Assembly: GCF_023278565.1 (NCBI RefSeq)
Contig: NC_064672.1
Coordinates: forward strand, 3,100,001-3,164,000
Source of the DNA: Colletotrichum lupini
Taxonomy: Eukaryota; Ascomycota; Sordariomycetes; Glomerellales; Glomerellaceae
DNA length: 64,000 nucleotides
Direction of reading: 5' to 3'
Within the stretch, counting starts at the first letter, position 1. Each line of letters starts with the position of its first letter. The notes beneath the pieces are model-generated. The model had not been told where the DNA came from. It was given only the letters and a program-made list of their open reading frames with translations, and did not search any database. Both the position numbers and the translations under genes were made by a program. Below, piece after piece: positions 55,655 through 64,000 of this stretch.

Positions 55655-56379
55655 TCAAGAGCCAAACGATAGCATGACTAACAAGAACTGTACCAAACTT
55701 GGCTGCACATAGTCCCCCAATTCATCAGCCCGTATCGCCTTGTCATCTGCCCAGTCCTCATCGCCATTACCCCTACAATTATTCCTCACACAATACGAGG
55801 TATTCTGCCCATCATCAGCATTTGGCGCCGTGATCTTGTATACGCCCCCCTTGGGTTTGGAGCTCCCGCGCCCCGACATCTCCCAGTCCTGGACCTCGTA
55901 CTCCGTATGCGCAAGCGACCACCACACGCAGAGCGACTGGTTCTCCGTGCCTTCTTAGTTGCTGCAGGCCTTCGTCACACCTGTGATGATGGCCTCGGAG
56001 ACGGCGAAGCCGGCGCTGAAGAAGCCTCGCGGGTCGGCGATAGAGGCGCTCCATTCAATGGTGTAGGTCTCGCTATCCTCCTTTTCGACGCTGCATGGGC
56101 CGCCGGTGCACATGTGTGTAGCCTGACACGTTGATTAGAAGCTGGCAGTTTCGAAAGCTTTCAAATTTCACTCACGGTCACTTGCTTGTGTAGGAACTTC
56201 TTCTGAGGGTTCCCGTCGCCGTGCTTCAGGGTTATAATGTAGGGAATACAAGGAGGGGGTGTGACCTGTCGCCCTTAGGGCTCGGAGGCGACGTCGTTGA
56301 GATGGCTGGAGTCGTCAATGGGAGCCGCTGATGCTGTAGCTGCAAGTACCAGGGCGAGGAAATGGATGTTCTGGAGCAT
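55655..56379 (-). pseudogene. Small secreted cysteine-containing protein, two in-frame stops
   Basis: Exon 1 (56379-56176) begins with a clear signal peptide, MLQNIHFLALVLAATASAAP. Exon 2 is 56122-55655, and the 53-bp intron has intact GTGAGT, CTAATC and CAG signals in phase. The frame is broken by TAA at 56277-56275 (after about 34 codons) and TAA at 55957-55955; otherwise it runs to a TGA at 55655, about 223 codons in all. Downstream of the stops the sequence still looks like a secreted protein: HMCTGGPCSVEKEDSETYT, NQSLCVWWSLAHTEYEV, SYCVRNNCRG. Both stops fit CAA-to-TAA changes, the type favoured by RIP. The family is unnamed to me; effector-like by size, secretion and cysteines. No intron could remove either stop. 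Confidence 0.62.
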
Positions 56380-58229
56380 CTTGGAAGGTGTAGCGGTTAC
56401 TTTGATATCTAAGGAGACTTCGTCTTGGGCGTTCGTGCGTATTGTGATCGATAAGGAGAACGAATCTAGAGGGTATCGACTCTGGTTCTCATAGCTCAAT
56501 TTTGACGCGTTCAAATTGACGATTCTTGAGATCTGTACGATCGATCATCTTTCATGGCCAGGCTGTCAGCACTACTACGAGATCCAGCTTGGCAAGTTTG
56601 TAGATCAAAGCTGACAGTGATTCGGCCTCGTGTCCCACCTTCCTCGTCGGTTTAGAAACAGTACGTTACAAGCCGCCTCGATGCCTGTTATGTGAGATCA
56701 TTTGACACCATAACGCCTAGTTGATGTGAGACTTTGATCTTGAACTGACGGAGGGAAAAAATGGAGATCTAGTCGCGAGAGATTCGAAAGCTGACATTCC
56801 AAAGAAATGACTACCGTCTGGACGCATCATAATGTTCCTTTACTGCCGTCAGCTCAAACCATAGCCTGCTTTGTCCATCGTTGATCGCACTGACTTGGCG
56901 AACTCCTCAAAAACACGACCACTAAAGGATCTCGAAAGCTCACTGCATCCTTCTGTGTATTTATAGCCATGGCACCTTGCTAAAGTTCAGCCCCGTCCAA
57001 ATCATCGCTGCACCTGCAAACGTCACACGATTGTCACACACATTCATCATAATTGATCGTGGCTCGGATCAGTCAGTGTTGGTATACACACCAATGGTGC
57101 AATAGCCTCTCATCTGATACGAAGTTGAATGGTCCGTGTAGTGTAGCGAGCGAGAAAAGATATGGAAGAAGGGGGTAATGGAAGTATCTCAACAATTCCT
57201 CCAAGGTGGGAGTATTTGGGCAGGGCTGTTTGTGTGGGCCGTATCAATCTTCGGTATCCGACTGTTCTGCCGATTACTCTCTGCTCAAATAGCTAAGCTC
57301 ACATGTCTCTAACCTGACTCTTAACTAAGCTGTGATGAGAGGTTCAATATGACATAGCCAGGACCAAACTGACATCGTGAGGGATTACTTAATTCCAAAC
57401 TCTTCACGTATTTCCAAGAGACAAACGAAAACGAAACATCTGTGCAGTGTCAAAGACCACAGCAAGCTGAGATCTCATGTCCTTCTTCACTCAGAGCGGG
57501 CTCGGTATTAACAGCTATACCGGCAAGGAATGGGGGAACTGGCAGACACACGTTAAGATGAAGATTGGACAAGCGCAGACAGCCTGCCGTGATTTATCCC
57601 TTCTTTCTTCGGGGAGGCCTCAATTTCGGCTGCATGGGTATTCTTACAGTCACTGCGTCAACACTGGTGGGTATGGTATAATTACCAAGGACGAAGACAA
57701 GAAGGCCTAGCGAGGCCTAGAAGGCAGATAGCCAGGTGGGATGAAGCAAAAACCTTGATCCAGGCTTGACCGTGTCTTCAAAGATGGAAGGCATTTGGCG
57801 TAGCTAAAGTAGACACTGAGAAGACGTCGAGAGCAACAATTACTTGACTAATACATTATATATTGATTTGATGCTGTATATGAAGTTGGCACCAGGCTAT
57901 TGTATGGCATAAAGGGTATTTGAAAAACTCGTGCTGCGGATCCATTCCTCTCGCATCGCTTTTTTGGTGGCGCTCCCCGCAACCCAAGTTGCTTTCTCCA
58001 GCATTTCGTTCGTTCCAAGTGCACAAATGAAATCCCCCGTAACAGCAGATACGAGGTTTGCAGTTCATCCCGGGGTATTGGTCGACGACATGCGTCGAAG
58101 TCAACATAACCGACTCCATAAACGCCTTGCACGCATATCCATAAATCGAAGGTCGTGGTGTAAAAACAAAGGAAATGTGGGAACGAGCCGGCTGACCAAC
58201 GCTTAAGTAGGCGGCAGAAACAAGAGTTT
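56380..58229. other. Intergenic, A+T-richer stretch
   Basis: About 1.85 kb between the secreted-protein pseudogene and the 3' end of the RabGAP gene. It has only short frames without recognisable content. Confidence 0.5.
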
Positions 58230-61161
58230 CTACTTCCTCTTCTGTCTGGCCTTCCACTCAGCTCGTGTCACCTTCATCAGGATATCCTCATCTTTGACCG
58301 GAATCCAAGAGGTCAAAGCCTTCATTGCGTTCTCAAAGTCTGAGTCAAGAAGAACGTCTCGCAGTGCATGAATCAAAGCCGCGCTGGTAGAGTGCAGAAT
58401 GTCGATGCCGTTCATGGTGACGGGAGATTCAGGGACTTTGGGGGAGTCTGTGGGGTTTTCTCCAAGAAGTAGGAAGACATCCCAAACGCGGAGCTGAGCC
58501 GCGAAAGGGATGGATAAGTTGAATAGTGTTAGGTACCATCGGGTACCGTAGGCTGTAGGATCGATGCAGAGCTCAGTCTAGAAACGGTCAGTCTAACGTC
58601 ATCGGTTGAAAGGCGCCCGGGTGTCTTACCAGCTTCTTGGCGACGTCCTTGCCATCCAGCCACTTGGTTTGAAAGTCGTTCAAAGCTGCCATCAGGCCGT
58701 CAAAGCCAGGACTGTACAGCTTCTCTAGGCCCCGTAGTTGCCACATGCGTACGAGCATGACAAAACACTTCTCTTCGTCAAAGTAGCAGAGCAATGTTGC
58801 CGCCAACGAAGCCATGCCTTGAACGTAGCCAGTATTCGGGAAATAAAGCGACAACGCGTGCAAGACTCGGAAGAGCAAGCGCTGACCACCTCGATAGCGC
58901 TTCCGGAACATGACGTGCCTGCTGATGGTGCGTGGAACGTCCAGGTCGATTTGCACATCGTCCGGCGAGCCTCTGCACTGAAGGCGATGAAAGTCGGTGA
59001 TGATGGAATCCTCAGACGGGGAGTCCTTGTGAGCCCTGGCGCTGGTTGCCATGAACGAGTACCAGGCAGATGCTCTCCATCGGTCGGGTATGCCTTTCCA
59101 CGTCCTGTCGATGAGCTTTTGGTTCTTAACATCGAAATCGAATTCCATGCCTTCGCCGTCTTTCCCCTTCTTGACGATCTTGGCCATTTTACGCCACTTT
59201 TCAGACCTCTCCCATTCCTTCTTCTTAATGGCCTCGGAGATTTTCTCTACCTTCTCTTCGTCGCCCAATGAAAGCGAAAGCATTTCTCCAGCCTCGTCCA
59301 TCCATCGTCGATCGCGATTGTGTGGGAGCAGGTTTCCTGCTTGTCTGATTGCGGATCGGGTCGACCGACGAGACGCAACCGAAGCCTTGGATCCTTGAGT
59401 ATTGAGCGATCGAGCGGAAACCTTCCTACTGGGTCCTCTGGATGGCAAGCCCAACCCAAAGGCATCTCGCTTTGAGAAGACGTGCTTCCTTCTGGGCGCT
59501 GACTGCGACGATCTAGGCTCAGCAGGTGTGCCGTTGCTCTTCTCTGGCTTGCGCGGGCTGATGAAGCCATAACGATCGATGTCGTATCCCTCGAGGTCTT
59601 CCCAGTCTTCAAGACCACCGGCCACCTCATACTCGCTGCGTGTTTCGGGTCGTTGGGAATAAGAACTTCCAGATCTTGGAGTTCCCCAAGCGGGAGGCTG
59701 GAGTTCGGCGACGCTGCAGACAGGAGACACGTTAGCGTACTGGTCGGGCAACAATCCGGGCAAAAGGAAACCATACGGATCATTTTCGACCTCCTCCGTC
59801 GGAGTTTCGGCGGTCGAGTTGAGACGCTCGCCAACATCCGACGGTCGGGCTCCGTCTTCCCACCTGAGGCCTTCGCCGGATTCATAGAGCGATCTCACCT
59901 TTCGAGATTCCATCTCCACGTCCGCGGACAAGACGCAGATGCTGGGGGTCGTCATTGTGGCTTGCGAGGCCGACTCTGCAGTCGTCTCTGCCGTCGTTGT
60001 GTCAGTCGTGGTCGTCTCTCCCGTCGTTGCTTCGGTTGTAGTTGTGTCGGTGGCGTTCAGGTGGTTCGCGCTGGTCTCAGTGGTGCTGACGGCAGTGGAC
60101 TGGGGCGGCTCTTCGTATTGAATGTGGAGGATTGGGGCCGATGCAGGGGCATCAGCAGGGGGGGTTGGCGGAGGCGCGTGTGCTTTGTCCGTTTGCGACT
60201 GTCCATCCATTGTTCCGTCGGTGGTTTGTGCGGGGAACCCGCGAAGACCACCAAACATGAGACTGCCTCGATTGGAGAAAGACAGAGTTGTTAGGAAGTC
60301 ATCTTCGAGGAGGTTGTCCGTGGGGATGGACACTGAAATGGGAGAGAAGTAAGAGGCATCCTTGCTCAGGAGTTGGAAGTCTTCGTGGATGTTGACAGGG
60401 GAGAAATTAGGCGAGTCATCGGAGGCTGCAAATGAGGACCGCGAATGGGAGATGATTGGCGCCGATGCAGGTGATAGGTCACCCAGACTCTTGTCCCGCA
60501 ACTCAACGGGAGAATCGACCGATAAGGTGCTGCTAATACTCCCAGATTTCTTTCTTTCCGCAAGCGCAATTTCGACCTGCACATTTTGATAATGATCCAT
60601 GCTGTCGACCTCTTTGCCGATGCAAGGCGTGGACCAACGACCAGAGATTCGTTTGCTCAGAAGCAATTCATCGACGGAAGTACTTTCGCAAACCGAAGGT
60701 GTCACAGGTTGTTCCGTTTGTTGCACAACAATCGTGTCGGCCTCCAGAGCAGCAATCTTGGCGCATGCACGGCTCTCTTCGTCCTCGCAGTCCTCCTCTG
60801 CAATAGTCGCTGAAGACGATGCAGTAGGTGCCAGCCCTGAATCTCTCTTCCAATCGTTTACCGTAGTATTGCGGGCCGCAGCGCGGGAACGAAACGCAGG
60901 ATGCTGGTCGATGGCGGGCGGAGGAGCAACAACGACGGGGCTGGAAGGCGGACTTGAGAAGGTCGATGATGATGCAGAAGTGGAAGTTCGACGCGTTGAA
61001 CAGGAGTGAGATCTTTGGGGAAGTCGTGTAAGAATAGGGATGGGAGGCTCTGCCTGGACCGTCTTCTCGTAGCGAAGGGCAATGAGGCTAGCATCGTCCT
61101 TGAAAGGTACGAGCGTAGGCCGGGACTTCAAGCGCATACTGGCGAATCTTTGGGGTGCCAT
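58230..61161 (-). CDS. TBC-domain Rab GTPase-activating protein, two exons
   Basis: It stimulates GTP hydrolysis by a Rab/Ypt GTPase in membrane traffic; the partner Rab cannot be assigned. The exons are 61161-58630 and 58577-58230 on the minus strand with a 52-bp intron (GTAAGA..CTAG), giving 959 aa. Reading through the intron would stop at 58588 inside the TBC domain. The first 600 residues are disordered and Ser/Thr/Pro-rich, with a Thr/Glu tract near 370-405 (TTTTEATTGETTTTDTTTAE). The TBC domain (about 690-930) starts at the GIPDRWRASAWY region. It has the arginine finger R744 in IDLDVPRT and the glutamine finger Q781 in GYVQGMASL, so catalysis by the dual-finger mechanism is expected. 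The second exon supplies the C-terminal TBC helices (WYLTLFNLSIPFAAQLRVWDVFL) and a basic tail ending RQKRK. Confidence 0.92.
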
Positions 61162-64000
61162 AGCGTGATATTTCAGGGTGCTCCGGCCGGGGCGTGTGTG
61201 GGTGTAGCTTGGGACCGATCAGACCGTGCTCAACTGCTCAGTAGCAGGCCGAGCCGCGATGTCTAGATGCCGGCGTCGAACTGAAGCAAGATGGAGTGGA
61301 AAGGCGGCCAAGGCGGGTGAGGTGACGATATAAGTGGAGGGTGAGTGGCTCACCGTCGAGCGCGCTGAGGGCCGTAAGCTTGGGATTCAGGTGTGCCAAA
61401 TTAAGACCTGGGGACTAGATGGGCGCTAGCTCGATTGGGCAAACAAGATGAAGAGCCCGAGGTGAGGAATGAGGGCGGGATGCAATGCAATTCCAACAAC
61501 AACCCAAGAGAAGGTTGTTTGAGGCAAATGCAGCAGGACCGTGACGTATTCGTACACGTGCGGCGATAGTCGAGGGATGGATGTGTATTCGTAGGAGCAA
61601 GCGGGATATGAGGTCGGCGATGACAAGGACGATGCTCGCGAGTTTTGGTGTGGTTCTCTGCTGGCACCGTGTAAGTCAAGTCACTTGAGCGAGTCTGCGT
61701 CTGTGCTAGATAGCAAATGACCAGCAAGTCCAAGGTAAGACTGAGCAAGAAACAGGTGTTAAGATACTTTCTAATACTACGCCGGAGGTGGAGGAATGCT
61801 TGGTAGGGAGGACTAGCTACCTTTATGAGGTGAGTGAGGTCGGTTTGTTGAGATCCGTTGGGTGACGGGAAAGAGTCTCGTTGTGGGGTTTTTGGAGTCA
61901 AGCGGGTGCTCAGAGGCGTGTGGTCTATCGGAGGTGCGTCTTAGGAGGTGCGTCTTAGGAGGATGAATAAACGCTAAGGTAGGTGCAGGCAGGAAAGTTT
62001 CTGGAAGCTGAAGAAGGATACGTGAGGCAGTGTGGACATGAAGTGGTGAATGTGCAAAATTCAAGGTCCGGACTCGAGATAGCTGAGAAGGAGGAGGGTA
62101 TGAATAACTAAGCTGGGGAAAAAGAGAGACAGTAGGGCATCCTTTCTTTTCTCTTCTTTCTTCCACAATTGCTTCCCCCCCGTACCAACGTGCCCCCTCT
62201 ATTTCCTACACACCCAGCCGTCTTTGCCGCGTTCGTCAGATTGAACAGAAAACGGCATGAGTAACAGGCTCATGACCATCGTTTCTCCAGCCCAGCAGGG
62301 TCGGGTTGCAAATGCAGGAAGCGGTGGCAGCGGCGGTGGCAGCAATACATCGCGGTAGTGGCCCGGCACCAGGACCACATTGGAAGTTCAAGTCCAAGTC
62401 CACAACACGTTGGAGGCGGTCGGGGGTGGGGAATGCGCTCCTAGCGAGAACAGGGCTTCTCTGTCTCAAAGCACGTAGGTACGTACTCCCAAGTACATTC
62501 CTGGAATCGGAATGGTTGGCAACTTGGCAAGTACCTTATCCACTGGGTCTCTATATGCTGGCAGCTTTTCGTCCCAGAAGGGCGATTGTCCCACCATAAC
62601 ACAGTATTTAATTGGACAGACAGAAGCCCTGGGCTGGGCCAGCCCGAGTGGACCCCCCCACCCGGCTTCAACATTTGGCAAGTGGGTGTTGTCGTCTGAA
62701 CTTTTGAGGAAGGGCCGTCCGTCGTTCTTGAACCTCCAGGCACAAATTGTTTGCCAGTTGTAACCATGGCCTGGGGACGGAATTGGCAGTAAAGTGCAAT
62801 GTAGCCGGGTACAAAACTCACTTCATGTGGATGTGCGCATGAGAAACACACAATACTCGCACAAAAGAAATAACGAAGACGACGGGGGGTGAAACTGTAC
62901 AAATCCAAGAGAAAGACGTCGTCAGTCAGTCAACCACATCGCCAACAACCCATGTCGCCTTGTACAGCAAACGAGTCTTGATCGGGTCATTGGCCCCAGT
63001 TCCCGCCATCTGTCCATGCGTCCCTACCCAAAGGAAGGGAGAGAAAAGACGGGCCGTACGGATACTTCACAAATTCACCCTCGTCGCCAGGCCATTGCCA
63101 TTGAGTCGGTGAAGCGCTCTATCTTTCTCTTCTTCATCTCTGCAATAGAGACCGCTACTTGGAGTCAGTCAGTCAGTCATTGACGGACCCACGTTGCTGC
63201 ATGACGAGCTCCGTTCGCATGGCTGGTTTCTTCATGACCGCCAAATCTCAAGTCTCAACGCGACCACAACCACGGCAACCGACGACGGTGCAACATGGAT
63301 TATCGGGTGGTTGGCCCGTTTGATCTCCCTTCTGCCCAGGAGATACACAGCTACACGCCCATCTCTACTTGGCGACACAAGTACGGCCGGCGGAGGCAGT
63401 GGTAGATTGCTGTCACACTTGTTCAAGGTGAAGATGGAGCACCAGATTTCCATCTTCCAAAATTTCCAACGTCTGGCTTGGCGGATCATGGCGAAGAGCA
63501 ACGCATCTCTTGACCTTCCCATCTCGGCTCCTGCATCGCCGGTGGGAGTCGGCCGTCATTAATTGCTCACTGATCTTCGAAAGAGTCTCAATCGATCCAC
63601 TGGTTCCATGGGCTATCGGAAACATGTCTCTCATGACCTGCCAATTTACGACAAGGAAAATGAAGAGAAGAAGAAATGAGAAGAAACGGGAACGAGGCCT
63701 TCCGACGACCAACACCCAATGCAAACAAACGCGCCTCTGCACTTGACCCCGGATTCCCTCCGTTTGCAACCAGGCCTCTTTGTCAGCCTTTGTAGCCTCC
63801 CGCAGCGCCAATTCCATCAATCTACGACATGACGATAGCTAAGTACTGGAGTACTGCTCGTCTGGCGACCAATCCGAGTCGTCCCTATCCCATGGACAGG
63901 CTTTCCGTATCCCTTGCTCCCGGGCCCGAGGTAGTCTTCCATTTGAAGCCTGAAGCCGTGCCGCATATCATCGCAAGTAAACACACGATACGGCTAGCTT
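61162..64000. other. Right-end intergenic region
   Basis: No gene is seen. The first kilobase is the probable promoter and leader of the RabGAP gene. A 14-bp unit (GGAGGTGCGTCTTA) is tandemly duplicated at 61930-61957. The frames in 62.2-63.8 kb are short and unrecognised. Confidence 0.5.

Overview
The window reads as nuclear DNA of a filamentous ascomycete, most likely a Sordariomycete. The evidence is short GT-AG introns of 50-120 bp with CTAAC/CTGAC-like branch sites, a C-rich third codon position in highly expressed genes, Pezizomycotina-type gene families (a group X hybrid histidine kinase, UDP-galactopyranose mutase, NCE101), and one A+T-saturated transposon remnant of the kind left by repeat-induced point mutation (RIP). 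I cannot name the genus. Gene density is low: nine intact or edge-truncated genes in 64 kb, with gene-free gaps of about 10 kb (6986-16936), 4 kb (18880-23046), 17 kb (30792-47920) and 6 kb (49450-55654).

Left block, 1-6985. A 4-hydroxyphenylpyruvate dioxygenase gene (HPPD, tyrosine catabolism) runs off the left edge on the minus strand. Head-to-head with it, across 1.1 kb, lies a TTC36-type tetratricopeptide protein. In mammals TTC36 is reported to bind and stabilise HPPD, so this divergent pairing in a fungus is the most interesting observation here. Next come NCE101 (minus; its last codons are encoded in a second exon) and the ribosomal protein L27 gene (plus, three exons), which diverge from a 443-bp region containing a CACGTG site. 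A four-exon triose-phosphate-translocator/SLC35-type transporter follows on the minus strand.

Middle block, 6986-30791. A 10-kb gene-free stretch holds a TA-flanked element with 52-bp perfect terminal inverted repeats and an interior of about 90% A+T. It is followed by UDP-galactopyranose mutase (five exons, 513 aa; galactofuranose for the cell wall) and a 2,506-residue group X hybrid histidine kinase (pseudokinase-like domain, P-loop ATPase, GAF, HisKA, HATPase, receiver). The kinase gene has a GC-AG intron and upstream ORFs.

Right block, 30792-64000. About 17 kb without a recognisable gene precedes a Pro/Gln-rich, probably regulatory protein of 486 aa, whose start codon is overlapped by a short uORF. 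The stretch 50-58 kb looks like accessory DNA. It contains a small secreted-protein pseudogene (intact signal peptide and splice sites, two in-frame TAA stops) and a decayed coding fragment. A two-exon TBC-domain Rab GTPase-activating protein (959 aa) follows on the minus strand, and the last 2.8 kb shows no gene. A 9-bp motif, TACGGAGTA/TACTCCGTA, recurs eleven times in the window, almost always outside coding sequence.
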